NCBI GenBank assembly: GCA_913064775.1
Contig: CAJYAD010000026.1
Coordinates: forward strand, 1 to 52,312
Source of the DNA: an uncultured Albidovulum sp.
Lineage (GTDB): Bacteria; Pseudomonadota; Alphaproteobacteria; Rhodobacterales; Rhodobacteraceae
Length of the DNA: 52,312 nt
Direction of reading: 5' to 3'
Shown: positions 19,306 through 27,845 of the stretch, in pieces
Layout: the number at the start of each line of letters is the position of its first letter
Numbering within the stretch: position 1 is the first letter of the stretch
Position numbers and translations under genes: made by a program
Notes under the pieces: model-generated
What the model was told of the DNA's origin: nothing
Seen by the model: only the letters and a program-made list of their open reading frames with translations
Database searches by the model: none

Positions 19306-20099
19306 CCCCGGCGCTGCTGTGCATCGGCGGGATGGATTCGAGCGGCGGCGCGGGCCTTCTGCGCGATGCGGCCACGGCGGCTGAATTCGGCCTGTCCTGC
19401 CGCGTCGCGGTGACGGCGGTGACGGCGCAGACCGACCGCGCGGTAAGCGCGCTGCATCCGGTGCCGCCCGAAGTCGTCGCGGCGCAGATCGCCGCCGGTG
19501 CGTCCGGAGCGCGCGCGGTGAAGATCGGGATGCTGGGCTGCGGGGCGATCGTCCGCGCCGTCGCCGCCGCGCTGGACCAGACGCTGGACCGCACGCGGGT
19601 CGGCGTACCGCTGGTTCTTGATCCGGTGTTGCGCTCCAGCTCGGGCCGCGACCTGCTGGACCCTGCGGGCCTGGGCGTGCTGATCGAAACCCTGCTGCCG
19701 CGCGCCACGCTACTGACGCCGAACCTGCCCGAACTGCGCGCGCTGGGCGATTGGCTGGGCCTGCCGCCCGGGGCAGAGGCGGCGGCGATCGTCGCCGCGT
19801 TGCAGGCGCGGGGCGCGGGCGCGGTTCTGGTCAAGGGCGGCCATGCCGAGGGGGCAACGGATGCCCGCGACCGGCTCTATCTGCCGGGGGCTGAGATTCG
19901 CGAATTCACCGCGCCGCGCCATGCGCTGGCGCTGCGCGGCACCGGCTGCCATCTGGCCTGCGCCATCGCGGCTGGTCTGGCGCTGGGGCAGACGCTACCC
20001 GAAGCGATCGGGCGCGCGAAGGCGAGCGTCACGGCCCGCTTCGCGGCGGCGGGTCGGGCCGACACCAAGGCTTCGTTCGAGACCGGGACGATGCCCTAG
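19302..20099 (+). CDS. thiD: Hydroxymethylpyrimidine/phosphomethylpyrimidine kinase ThiD
   Basis: 265-residue ribokinase-fold kinase that phosphorylates HMP and HMP-P. Motifs: CIGGMDSSGGAGLLRDAATA, VKIGMLGCGAIVRAVA, PLVLDPVLRSSSGRDLL, LTPNLPELRAL, AVLVKGGHAEG and the anion hole LRGTGCHLACAIAAGLA, where family members usually have GTGCTLS. Slightly divergent but complete. It overlaps the ThiF gene by four bases and closes the thiamine operon, which lacks only thiamine-phosphate kinase and salvage genes. Confidence 0.92.
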   Translation: MTPALLCIGGMDSSGGAGLLRDAATAAEFGLSCRVAVTAVTAQTDRAVSALHPVPPEVVAAQIAAGASGARAVKIGMLGCGAIVRAVAAALDQTLDRTRVGVPLVLDPVLRSSSGRDLLDPAGLGVLIETLLPRATLLTPNLPELRALGDWLGLPPGAEAAAIVAALQARGAGAVLVKGGHAEGATDARDRLYLPGAEIREFTAPRHALALRGTGCHLACAIAAGLALGQTLPEAIGRAKASVTARFAAAGRADTKASFETGTMP

Positions 20100-20141
20100 G
20101 CGGACCGTGGCGTCGGCAATAGTTCGCGGGCCGATCACGAA

Positions 20142-20203
20142 GGGCAATCGCCCTGCCTGCCTGATCCCGCAGGCGCCGGATCGGGCAGGCAGGGCGATTG
20201 CCC
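20142..20203 (+). repeat. Long inverted repeat with 26-bp arms downstream of thiD
   Basis: Arms at 20142-20167 and 20178-20203 pair over 26 positions, with one G-T, around a 10-base loop. The arm begins GGGCAATCGCCCTGCCTGCC. It starts 42 bases after the thiD stop. It could end or stabilise the thiamine transcript on one side and the ABC-transporter ATPase transcript on the other, or be a dispersed palindromic repeat. There is no T-run. Confidence 0.8.
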
Positions 20204-20254
20204 TCGGGGGTATCCCTGGTTGTGGGCAGAGATGCGCAAGGGGGGCTCAGCGGC

Positions 20255-20334
20255 GGGGGCTCTGCCCCCTGCACCCCCGGCGCATTTGTTGAACAATGAA
20301 AGCGATGGAGCATTCGACCTGCTTTCACTTTGGC
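20255..20334. repeat. Intergenic GC-hairpin / GCCAAAGTGAAAG repeat elements
   Basis: Contains the hairpin GGGGGCTCTGCCCCC (20255-20269) and, inverted, CTTTCACTTTGGC (20322-20334), which is the complement of GCCAAAGTGAAAG found at 40532-40544. Both copies stand next to GC-rich hairpins in gaps at gene ends. I recall similar boilerplate in many Rhodobacterales gaps. Together with the preceding palindrome it occupies the 308-base gap between thiD and the ATPase gene, in which I see no other gene. Confidence 0.55.
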
Positions 20335-20407
20335 GACGGGGTGTTCCCCCCCCCGGCGCCGAGCCTGCCAGAGGCGCGAAGCCTAGCCGCCTTCTGTCCT
20401 GCATCCG

Positions 20408-21505
20408 TCAGACGACCCGGCCGCTTTCGGGCTCCATCAGGTGCATATGCGCAAGGTCGGGCGCCAGAGTGACCTTCTGGCCCACCTGCGTGGGCGCGTG
20501 CGGATCGACGCGGGCGCAGGCGAAGGTGTCGCCAAGTCGGAAATAAAGCAGCGTGTCCGCACCCAGCGGCTCGGCCACCTCGATCTCAACCGGCATTCGC
20601 CGCGCCGGATCCGCAGCATCGGTCGCGAGGCCCAGGTCCTCGGGGCGGATGCCGAAAACCATCGGCTTGCCCTTCCAATCGGCATAGCGGCGGGCGCGGT
20701 CGTCGGGCAGGGTCACCTCGGTGCCGTCGGCGAGGCGCAGCGCCAGTCCGGTGCCGGCCGGAAGCATGTGGCAGTCGAAGAAGTTCATCGGCGGCGAGCC
20801 GATGAAGCCGGCGACGAAGCGCGACACCGGGCGGTGGTACATCTCGTCCGGGGTGCCGATCTGTTCGATCGCGCCGTTGTTCATCATCACGATCCGGTCG
20901 GCCAGGGTCATCGCCTCGATCTGGTCGTGGGTGACGTAGAGCGTGGTGGCCTTCACCGTCTGATGGATGCGCTTGATCTCGGTCCGCATCTGGGCGCGCA
21001 GCTTGGCGTCGAGGTTCGACAGCGGCTCATCGAACAAAAAGACCCGGGGGTGGCGCACGATGGCGCGACCCATCGCGACCCGCTGGCGCTGGCCGCCCGA
21101 CAATTCCTTGGGCTTGCGCTTGAGGAAATCGGTGATGCCGAGGATGCGCGCCGCTTCGGTCACGCGGCTGTCGATGTCGCTTTGGCTGTGGCGGCGGGTG
21201 CGCAGGCCGAAGGCGATGTTCTCGTAGACCGACAGATGCGGGTAGAGCGCGTAGTTCTGGAACACCATCGCGATGTCGCGGTCGCGGGCGGGCAGATCGT
21301 TGACCCTGTGGCCGGCGATCAGGATGTCGCCGGCGGTGACGTCTTCCAGCCCCGCGACCATCCGCAGAGTCGTGGTCTTGCCGCAACCCGAGGGGCCGAC
21401 CAGCACCACGAACTCGCCATCGGCGATGTCGATGTCGATCCCTTTCACCGCCTGCTGGCTGCCGTCATAGGATTTGACGATCTTCCGCAAAGTGACATTG
21501 GCCAT
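20408..21505 (-). CDS. Carbohydrate ABC transporter ATP-binding protein (UgpC/MalK type)
   Basis: 365-residue ATPase with the MalK-like layout: Walker A GPSGCGKTTTLRM (from about 37), Q-loop FQNYALYPHLSV, signature ELSGGQRQRVAMGRAI, Walker B VFLFDEPLSNLDA, switch His in YVTHDQIEAMT, and a C-terminal TOBE domain (FGIRPEDLGL) typical of sugar importers. It is divergent from the binding protein and permeases that start at 21748, so the complete transporter flanks one AT-rich control region. Substrate is probably a sugar or sugar acid in view of the downstream catabolic genes. Confidence 0.93.
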   Translation of the reverse strand: MANVTLRKIVKSYDGSQQAVKGIDIDIADGEFVVLVGPSGCGKTTTLRMVAGLEDVTAGDILIAGHRVNDLPARDRDIAMVFQNYALYPHLSVYENIAFGLRTRRHSQSDIDSRVTEAARILGITDFLKRKPKELSGGQRQRVAMGRAIVRHPRVFLFDEPLSNLDAKLRAQMRTEIKRIHQTVKATTLYVTHDQIEAMTLADRIVMMNNGAIEQIGTPDEMYHRPVSRFVAGFIGSPPMNFFDCHMLPAGTGLALRLADGTEVTLPDDRARRYADWKGKPMVFGIRPEDLGLATDAADPARRMPVEIEVAEPLGADTLLYFRLGDTFACARVDPHAPTQVGQKVTLAPDLAHMHLMEPESGRVV

Positions 21506-21685
21506 ATGTGTTCTACATCCCGATTGTTCCTGTGATCGCCTTCGCCTGTTGTTCGTGCTTGGGGAATCACTTCGGTGAATTGAAGGCGGCGGCTTTCCTT
21601 CTCAATTTATTGGTTATATCGGAATAGAGGTTCTGTATATCGAGAATCATCAATTTTTCGTGACGCGCTGTCACCTCCACCTCGT

Positions 21686-21731
21686 TTGGGTAGATTATTT
21701 TTGATCCGTATAGTCGAGATAAAAAGACTAT
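21686..21731 (+). promoter_or_regulatory. Candidate promoter and operator of the ABC transporter operon
   Basis: TTGGGT (21686-21691) and TATAGT (21709-21714) are 17 bases apart in AT-rich DNA. An inverted repeat ATAGTC (21710-21715) / GACTAT (21726-21731), 10 bases apart, overlaps the -10 and likely start point, a good place for a repressor. The mRNA leader would be short, followed by GGGAGG seven to eight bases before the ATG. A second pair of near-repeats TATATCGGAAT and TATATCGAGAAT lies further upstream (about 21617-21652). Confidence 0.4.
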
Positions 21732-21747
21732 TGGGAGGAATCAGAAA

Positions 21748-23058
21748 ATGTCAGATATATCTCGTCGCGCGTTGTTGCAGATGACTGCCGCCGGCGCGCT
21801 TGCCGCCGGCGCCGGGATCGGCCCGGTCTTTGCCGAGGCCTACAAGCCGATGCTGCCGATCGAGAAGGGCGCCAGCCTGCAACTGCTGCGCTGGACCGGC
21901 TTCATCGATGCCGATGACAAGCAGTGGAAGGCCAACACCGAAGCCTTCACCAAGGCGACCGGCGTCAATGTGACGATCCAGGACGTCTCCTGGACCGATA
22001 TTCAGGCGAAATCCGGCCTGTCGGCGCAGATCGGTTCGGGCCCCGATGTGGTGATGGGCTTTTACGACACGCCGTTCATCTATCCCGACAAGCTGGTCGA
22101 TGTGTCCGACGTCTGCACCTATCTGGAGAAGAAGTACGACGGCTTCTACGATGTCGCGAAAAGCTATGGCTACGACGACAAGACGAAAACCTGGATTGCC
22201 GTGCCGATGGGCGGGCCGGGGGCCTGCGTGACCTACCGCGAAAGCTGGCTGAAAGAGGCCGGCTTCGACAGCTTCCCGACGGATTTCGACGGCATGCTGA
22301 AGGCCGCCCGGGCGCTGAAGAAGAACAACCACCCGATCGGGCTGGCGCTGGGCCATGCGGTGGGCGACGCCAATGCCTGGGTGCATACGGTGCTGTGGGG
22401 GTTCGGCGGCAAGCAGGTCGACGAGAACAACAAGGTGGTCATCAACTCGAAGGAAACGCATGAGGCGCTGAAATACGCCAAGGCGCTGTACGAGACGATG
22501 ATCCCGGGCACCGGATCCTGGCTGGATGTGAACAACAACCAGGCCTTCCTGGCGGGTCAGATCTCGATGACGATCAACGGCATCTCGATCTGGTATGTCG
22601 CCAAGCAGAAGTTCCCCGAGATGTTTCCCGACATCCGCACCGCGCCGGTGCCGGTCGGGCCGGTGGGGCATCCGACCAACTTCAACCTGTTCTCGCAGGC
22701 CTTCATCTTCAAATACAGCAAGTACCCGAACGCCGCGAAGGAATACCTGCGCTTCATGAACGAGGCGCCGCAGGTGGCCCCCTGGGTGACCGGCATGGTG
22801 GGCTATGTGACGCCCGCGCTGAAGGCCTATTCGAAGCTGCCGATCTGGACCGAGAACCCCAATATCACGCCCTACCGCGACGTACTGGTGGGCAATTATG
22901 CCGACGGCTACGCCGGCAGCCCGGGGCGTGCGGCAGCGACCGCATTGAACGATTTCATCGTCGTCAACATGTTCGCGGACGCTTGCGCCCACGGGGCCTC
23001 ACCCGAGGATGCGGCGAAGCGTGCGGAAGAGAAGCTCAAGCAGATCTACAACGCCTGA
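21748..23058 (+). CDS. Extracellular solute-binding protein, family 1
   Basis: 436-residue periplasmic receptor of a carbohydrate ABC importer. The N-terminus SRRALLQMTAAGALAAGAGI followed by VFAEA is a twin-arginine-type signal peptide, so export may be by Tat. The mature part has family-1 binding protein features such as FTKATGVNVTIQDVSWTDI, SGPDVVMGFYDTP, FDGMLKAARALKKNN, NNNQAFLAGQISMTINGIS and AKEYLRFMNEAP. It is first in an operon with two permeases. Substrate is not determinable from sequence, but the adjacent xylonate and erythronate-type genes suggest a pentose or sugar acid. Confidence 0.92.
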   Translation: MSDISRRALLQMTAAGALAAGAGIGPVFAEAYKPMLPIEKGASLQLLRWTGFIDADDKQWKANTEAFTKATGVNVTIQDVSWTDIQAKSGLSAQIGSGPDVVMGFYDTPFIYPDKLVDVSDVCTYLEKKYDGFYDVAKSYGYDDKTKTWIAVPMGGPGACVTYRESWLKEAGFDSFPTDFDGMLKAARALKKNNHPIGLALGHAVGDANAWVHTVLWGFGGKQVDENNKVVINSKETHEALKYAKALYETMIPGTGSWLDVNNNQAFLAGQISMTINGISIWYVAKQKFPEMFPDIRTAPVPVGPVGHPTNFNLFSQAFIFKYSKYPNAAKEYLRFMNEAPQVAPWVTGMVGYVTPALKAYSKLPIWTENPNITPYRDVLVGNYADGYAGSPGRAAATALNDFIVVNMFADACAHGASPEDAAKRAEEKLKQIYNA

Positions 23059-23070
23059 TCGGATGACGGG

Positions 23071-24003
23071 ATGAGCGACACGGCCCCAGTCAGCCCCGGC
23101 CCCCAGGCCCGCCCCAGCGGGTCCTGGCTGCGACGCGCCTTCGATCGGCCCAATGTTCTGGGCCCGCTTCTGGCCGCCCCGGCGGCGCTGATCCTGTTGT
23201 TGCTTCTGGCCTATCCGCTTGTGCTTGGCATCTGGCTGAGCCTGAGCAATGCGGTCCTTGGCGGGACCCCGAAATTCGTGGGTCTCGCCAATTACATACA
23301 GCTTTTCCACGATTCCACCTACCGCGAGGCGGTGTTCTATTCCTTCTTCTACACGATCTGCTCCGAGGGGCTGAAGCTGTCGCTGGGGCTGGGCCTCGCG
23401 CTGCTGCTGAACCGCCGGTTCCGGGGCTACCGGCTGGCGCGGGCGATCATGCTGCTGCCCTGGGTGGCGCCCACGGTGCTGTCGGCGCTGGCTTGGGGGT
23501 GGCTGCTCAATCCGCAGTTCTCGGCGATCAGCTGGCTGTTGATGAAGCTGGGGCTGATCCACCAATACATCGACTTCCTGGGGCAAATCTGGCCGGCGCG
23601 GATCTCGTTGATCGTGATCAACATGTGGCGCGGGATCCCCTATTTCGCGATGGGCTATCTGGCCGGGCTGACCGCGATTCCGGCGTCGCTGATCGAGGCG
23701 GCGCAGATCGACGGGGCCGGCAGCTGGACGATCTTTCGCCGCATCACCTGGCCGCTGCTGCTGCCGGTGACGACGATCCTGCTGTCGTTCTCGACGATCT
23801 GGACGGTGACCGATTTTCAGCTGATCTGGACGATGACCCGGGGTGGCCCGCTGAATGCCACCCAGGTGTTCACCACGCTCGCCTATCAGCGCGCGATCAA
23901 CGGAGGCTCCCTGGGGCAGGGGGCGGCGATCGCGATCTCGGTGATCCCGATCATGCTGATCCTCGCCATCGTCGCGCTGCGCACCACGCGAGAGGGCAAG
24001 TGA
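23071..24003 (+). CDS. Sugar ABC transporter permease (UgpA/MalF type)
   Basis: 310-residue inner-membrane protein with six main helices; the first is LGPLLAAPAALILLLLLAYP. The cytoplasmic EAA loop reads SLIEAAQIDGAGSWTIFRRITWPLL (in part EAAQIDGAGSW), the contact for the ATPase. Other helices include AIMLLPWVAPTVLSALAWGW and ITWPLLLPVTTILLSFSTIW. It lies 12 bases after the binding-protein gene and one base before the second permease, so the three are one operon. Confidence 0.92.
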   Translation: MSDTAPVSPGPQARPSGSWLRRAFDRPNVLGPLLAAPAALILLLLLAYPLVLGIWLSLSNAVLGGTPKFVGLANYIQLFHDSTYREAVFYSFFYTICSEGLKLSLGLGLALLLNRRFRGYRLARAIMLLPWVAPTVLSALAWGWLLNPQFSAISWLLMKLGLIHQYIDFLGQIWPARISLIVINMWRGIPYFAMGYLAGLTAIPASLIEAAQIDGAGSWTIFRRITWPLLLPVTTILLSFSTIWTVTDFQLIWTMTRGGPLNATQVFTTLAYQRAINGGSLGQGAAIAISVIPIMLILAIVALRTTREGK

Positions 24004-24004
24004 G

Positions 24005-24829
24005 ATGAAAGACCGTGCCGGATGGCGGCTGTACCTTCCGCTGGGGCTGATGCTGCTGTTCCTGCTACTGCCCTTCTACTGGATGGTCCTGACCTCGCTG
24101 AAGACCCGCAACGAATTGCTCAACACCCCCAACCCCTGGTGGGTGTTCCACCCCAGCATCAACAGCTTCATCTCGCTGCTGACCCAGACCCAGTACCCGC
24201 AATGGTTCCTGAACACCCTGTTCGTGTCGGTGGGCGCGACGGTGCTGTCGATCGTGGTCAGCTTCTGCGCCGCCTTCGCCATCGTGCGGTTGAAGTTCCG
24301 CGGCGCAAGGGTGCTGTCGACGGCGATCTTCTTTTCCTATGTGGTGCCGCCGGCGATCCTGTTCATCCCGCTGGCCGCCGTGCTGGTCAAGCTGCACTGG
24401 TTCGACAAGCTCTGGGCGCTGATCCCGATCTACGCAACCTTTCTGGTGCCGTTCTGCACCTGGCTGCTGATCGGCTTCCTGCGCTCGATCCCGCGAGAGC
24501 TGGAAGAGGCCGCGCTGGTCGACGGCGCCAGCTGGCCCCGGATCATGATCAAGGTGATCCTGCCGCTGTCGGTGCCGGGGCTGATCTCGGCCACGATCTT
24601 CTCGTTCACGCTGTCATGGAACGAATATCTCTATGCGCTGATCTACATGTTCTCGTCGGCGAACAAGACGATCTCGGTCGGGCTGACGACCGAGCTGATG
24701 CGCGGCGACGTGTTCCAATGGGGGCAACTGATGGCGGGGTCACTGCTGGGGACGCTGCCGGTGGTGCTCGTCTACTTTTTCTTCGTCGAATACTACGTCG
24801 CGGGCATGTCGGGCGCATTGAAGGACTAG
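24005..24829 (+). CDS. Sugar ABC transporter permease (UgpE/MalG type)
   Basis: 274-residue second permease with the MalG-type N-terminus LYLPLGLMLLFLLLPFYWMV and LTSLKTRNEL, and EAA loop ELEEAALVDGASWPRIMIKV. The C-terminus ends FFFVEYYVAGMSGALKD, typical of the family. With its partner and the ATPase encoded divergently it completes an importer. After it comes an AT-rich gap of about 265 bases to 25093 in which I see no gene; the neighbouring denD-like gene is convergent. Confidence 0.92.
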   Translation: MKDRAGWRLYLPLGLMLLFLLLPFYWMVLTSLKTRNELLNTPNPWWVFHPSINSFISLLTQTQYPQWFLNTLFVSVGATVLSIVVSFCAAFAIVRLKFRGARVLSTAIFFSYVVPPAILFIPLAAVLVKLHWFDKLWALIPIYATFLVPFCTWLLIGFLRSIPRELEEAALVDGASWPRIMIKVILPLSVPGLISATIFSFTLSWNEYLYALIYMFSSANKTISVGLTTELMRGDVFQWGQLMAGSLLGTLPVVLVYFFFVEYYVAGMSGALKD

Positions 24830-25093
24830 CGTGGACCTGCCTGTCGGGACGCAATGAAGGGGCTGTGCAATTGCGCGGGCCCATTGCGCCCATGCGCGCG
24901 TGCCCAATTCTGTGAAAATGGGCGCGGCCAGTTTTGTTCCACAGCATTCAGAAAAATGAAAAACGGAATTCGTTATTGAAATTATTTTGAGTCAAATGTA
25001 TCCAGCCGCGCAATCTACATATTTCAGATCACGCGGGTGTTATGATTTTTCAGTGCCGAGCATTCCTGCTTTCGAAGCCTCCTTTCGAAAAGT

Positions 25094-25115
25094 GGCAGGC
25101 CGATATCGGCCCGCC
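25094..25115 (-). terminator. Hairpin directly after the denD-like gene
   Basis: A 22-base near-perfect palindrome (GGCAGGCCGATATCGGCCCGCC on the plus strand, given in two halves GGCAGGCCGAT and ATCGGCCCGCC) abuts the stop codon. On the minus strand it is followed by ACTTTTCG, a short T-run. A plausible intrinsic terminator for the regulator/dehydrogenase operon. Confidence 0.5.
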
Positions 25116-26099
25116 TTACAGAGATCCCCCCAATTCATCCTCGATATGCACGCGGATGATCTGGGCGAAGTCGGTTTCGGCGCGAAAGCCCAGGGATTCC
25201 GCGCGGCGGGCGTCGAAGTCGCGGGGCCAGCCGGCGACGATGGCGTCGATCACCGGGTCGGGGGCGCGGCGGATCAGGCGCACGGCCTTGTTGCCCGCCA
25301 CCTCGCGCAGGGCTGCGATCTGCTCGCCCACCGTCGCCGACAGCCCGGGCAGCGTCAGACTGCGGCGCGTGCCCAGCACGGCGGTGTCCATCGTCGCGGC
25401 CCGCAGGCAAAAGCCCACCGCCGCGCGCGGGCTGGCGAACCAGTGGCGCACCTCTTCCGAGACCGGCAGCACCGCCTCCTGCCCCACCAGCGGCTCTCGC
25501 AGGATGTTCGAGAAGAAGCCCGAGGCCGCCTTGTTCGGCGCGCCCGGCCGGATGCAGATGGTGGGAAAGCGCAGGCCCACCCCGTCGAAGAAGCCGCGGC
25601 GGCTGCAATCGGCCAGCAGCAACTCGCCAATCGCCTTCTGGGTGCCGTAGCTGGTCAGCGGGGTTTGGAAGAACTCATCCCCGATCTGCGCTGGGAAGGG
25701 GGCGCCGAAAACCGCGATCGAGGAGGCGAAGATCACCCGCGGGGTGTAGCCCTCGGCCCGGCGCAGGGCCTCGAACAGCCAGCGCGTGCCGTCAAGGTTG
25801 ATGCGGTAGCCCTTCTCGAAATCGGCCTCGGCCTCGCCCGAGACGATCGCGGCGAGGTGGAAGATCACGTCGGGGCGCAGGTCGACCAGCGTCTCGGCGG
25901 TGCCGGGCTGCGAAAGGTCGGCGGTGCGAATTTCGGCCTCGGGCGCGCCCGGGGGCTGTGTCGGCGGCTGGGTCGGCGCCACCACGTCCACCAGCGTCAT
26001 CCGGCCCAGCGGGCTGTCGCCCAGCGCGCCATCGCGTGCCAGCCGTTCGGCCAGCTTGCGCCCGATCATGCCGGCGGCGCCGATGATCATCACATGCAT
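25116..26099 (-). CDS. denD: NAD-dependent epimerase/dehydratase family protein, D-erythronate dehydrogenase-like
   Basis: 327-residue extended SDR. It has the NAD motif MHVMIIGAAGMIGRKLAERL, DVIFHLAAIVSGEAEADFE, FASSIAVFGAPFP, and the catalytic SYGTQKAIGELL (YxxxK). The PTICIRPGAPNKAASGFFSNILREP segment (in part) is as I recall from DenD proteins, which oxidise D-erythronate at C2 in four-carbon sugar-acid catabolism. Related uronate dehydrogenases are an alternative. ATG at 26099 follows GGAGGAGACC; longer frame upstream has no similarity. It is 25 bases after an FCD GntR gene and presumably controlled by it. Confidence 0.7.
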   Translation of the reverse strand: MHVMIIGAAGMIGRKLAERLARDGALGDSPLGRMTLVDVVAPTQPPTQPPGAPEAEIRTADLSQPGTAETLVDLRPDVIFHLAAIVSGEAEADFEKGYRINLDGTRWLFEALRRAEGYTPRVIFASSIAVFGAPFPAQIGDEFFQTPLTSYGTQKAIGELLLADCSRRGFFDGVGLRFPTICIRPGAPNKAASGFFSNILREPLVGQEAVLPVSEEVRHWFASPRAAVGFCLRAATMDTAVLGTRRSLTLPGLSATVGEQIAALREVAGNKAVRLIRRAPDPVIDAIVAGWPRDFDARRAESLGFRAETDFAQIIRVHIEDELGGSL

Positions 26100-26124
26100 A
26101 AAGGTCTCCTCCCTCAGTCGGGGT

Positions 26125-26895
26125 CTAGCCGGGGGGTGTCGCCGCGTCGGAGAGCACCGCCTTCGTGGTTTCCAGGATATTGTCGAGATGGGTCGAAAGC
26201 GCGGCCTCGGTGGCGGCGCGGTCATGGGCGGCCAGCCCCGCGACGATGCGCCGGTGGTCGGCCAGACTGCGGGCGATCGCGCCGGGCCGGCGCATGGCAG
26301 AGCGCCGGTGGGCGATCATGTAGGTGTAGAGGTCGATCATCAGTTCGGCCATCAGCAGGTTGCCGCAGGCATGGTATATGGTGTCGTGGAATTCGCGATC
26401 GGACAGCATGAAGCGCACCGCGTCGTCGCCCATCCGCGCCTGATCGTCGAGCATCGCGGACAGCCGCGCCAGCGTCGCGGCGTCGATCCGCTCGGCGGCG
26501 TCGCCGACGACCTGCAGCTCGATCAGCTTGCGCGCGGCGTGGACCTCTTCGACCGGGTAGCGGTTGATCTCTCGGGGGCGCATCACGCCGACTTCTAGGG
26601 GGCCGACCTCGGCGCTGATCACCCGGGTGCGGGTGCCCTGAACGATGCCGACGATGCCGCGCGCCGCCAGCATCTGTACCGCGCCGCGCACGGTTTCGCG
26701 GCTGACGCCGAAGGCTGCGGCCAGATCACGCTCACCCGGCAGGGTGTCGCCGACCTGCAAGATCCCCGAGGCCACCTGCATCGCCAGCTTGCCGAACACC
26801 ATCTCGCGCATCGACTGGCGCGCGACGGCGGGGCCGAAGCCCGGCATCCGCGCGATCAGATCGCTTTCGCTGTGGGGCGGGTCGCCGCGGTGCAA
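26125..26895 (-). CDS. GntR family transcriptional regulator, FadR/FCD subfamily
   Basis: 256-residue repressor-like protein. The winged helix covers about residues 28-95 (LPGERDLAAAFGVSRETVRGAV and LAARGIVGIVQGTRTRV) and an all-helical FCD ligand domain follows (HAARKLIELQVVGDAAE, DREFHDTIYHACGN, HRRIVAGLAAHDRAAT, STHLDNI), with the His/Asp residues that bind metal and a carboxylate ligand in this family. A TTG at 26895 is taken as start because AAGGAGG lies at ideal distance; the first ATG would be 16 codons later without such a site. It lies upstream of the denD-like gene. Ligand probably a sugar acid. Confidence 0.88.
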   Translation of the reverse strand: MHRGDPPHSESDLIARMPGFGPAVARQSMREMVFGKLAMQVASGILQVGDTLPGERDLAAAFGVSRETVRGAVQMLAARGIVGIVQGTRTRVISAEVGPLEVGVMRPREINRYPVEEVHAARKLIELQVVGDAAERIDAATLARLSAMLDDQARMGDDAVRFMLSDREFHDTIYHACGNLLMAELMIDLYTYMIAHRRSAMRRPGAIARSLADHRRIVAGLAAHDRAATEAALSTHLDNILETTKAVLSDAATPPG

Positions 26896-26919
26896 GAAGA
26901 GCCTCCTTCTCCTATTGAT

Positions 26920-26942
26920 CCAATGGTCCGGCCAATAGACCA
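26920..26942 (-). promoter_or_regulatory. Candidate GntR autoregulatory operator
   Basis: Between the two regulator genes CCAATGGTCC (26920-26929) and CCAATAGACC (26932-26941) form a near-perfect direct repeat, and TGGTC/GACCA (26924-26942) form an inverted repeat. The site is 25-47 bases upstream of the TTG start. Which symmetry matters cannot be told. Confidence 0.3.
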
Positions 26943-27022
26943 GTTGTGCGGCCCGGCATCCGGCCTTGTCAACCTGCCTGTGCGCCCTGCCGCGACTGGC
27001 CGCGCGCCCCGGCGTCGCGGGC

Positions 27023-27712
27023 TTAGCCGTCGCCGGGGCGGGGCTCGGCCTTGGGGGGCGTCGTCGTGCCTTCGGCCTCGATCAGTTCGCGGATATCCTC
27101 GGCCAGGTGCCACAGATGGCTGTCGATCGCGGCCCGGGCGGCGCGGGGATCGCGGTCACGCAGGGCCGAGATGATGCGGCCATGTTCGGTCACCACGCGT
27201 TCGCGGTTGCGCCGCTGGCTGGCCGCCAGATAGCGCGTGCGCCACAGCCGCGCGAGGTAGGAGGAATGCGTCTCGGCCAGCGCCTGATTGCGCGAGGCAT
27301 CGGCGATGGCGCGGTGGAAGGACATGTCCACCTCGAACATGTCAAGCGGATCCATATGGTCGAACTCGGTCGCGATCCGGTCGGTGATCTCGGCCAGCCG
27401 GTCGATATCGGCATCCGAAGCGTGGCGGCAGGCCAGTTCGGCGGACAGCTTTTCAAGCGCGATCAGCACCTCTGTCTGGTCCGCGACCTCCTTGAAGCTG
27501 GGCCGCGCCACGATCGGGCTGCGCGAGGGGCGCAGCAATACCAGCCCCTCCTGCGCGAGGATGCGGATCGCCTCGCGCACCGGCATGCGGCTGACGTCCT
27601 GCTCGGCCGCGACGTCGCGTTCCTTGATCGGCGCGCCGGGGGCAAGCTTGCCGCGCAGGATGTCGCGCCGAAGCTGGTAAGCGATCTTCTCGGGCAGGGG
27701 TTTGGAAGCCAT
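27023..27712 (-). CDS. GntR family transcriptional regulator, FCD domain
   Basis: 229-residue regulator with N-terminal winged helix (KIAYQLRRDILRGKLAPGAPI, DVSRMPVREAIRILAQEGLV) and a C-terminal FCD domain (DMSFHRAIADASRNQAL, TEHGRIISALRDRDPRAARA, AIDSHLWHLAEDIREL). The His and Asp metal ligands are in place. ATG at 27712 has AAGG upstream. It stands upstream of, and in the same direction as, the denD-side regulator but 134 bases before the SDR gene start of the xylD block, so it may control the SDR-xylD operon; the GGTATACC palindromes near xylD are good candidates for its sites. Confidence 0.88.
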   Translation of the reverse strand: MASKPLPEKIAYQLRRDILRGKLAPGAPIKERDVAAEQDVSRMPVREAIRILAQEGLVLLRPSRSPIVARPSFKEVADQTEVLIALEKLSAELACRHASDADIDRLAEITDRIATEFDHMDPLDMFEVDMSFHRAIADASRNQALAETHSSYLARLWRTRYLAASQRRNRERVVTEHGRIISALRDRDPRAARAAIDSHLWHLAEDIRELIEAEGTTTPPKAEPRPGDG

Positions 27713-27845
27713 GGGTGGACCTTTTCGTTCTCTGGCGTCGCGGTTGGGCGCCGATCGGCGGGCCTGTTGCGGTCTAGTCGATCGGGGCCGGCTTGTCGTG
27801 CGCTCTGTTCCGAGCGGCCCGCGCCGCGCCTGTCGCGCGCCGCAC

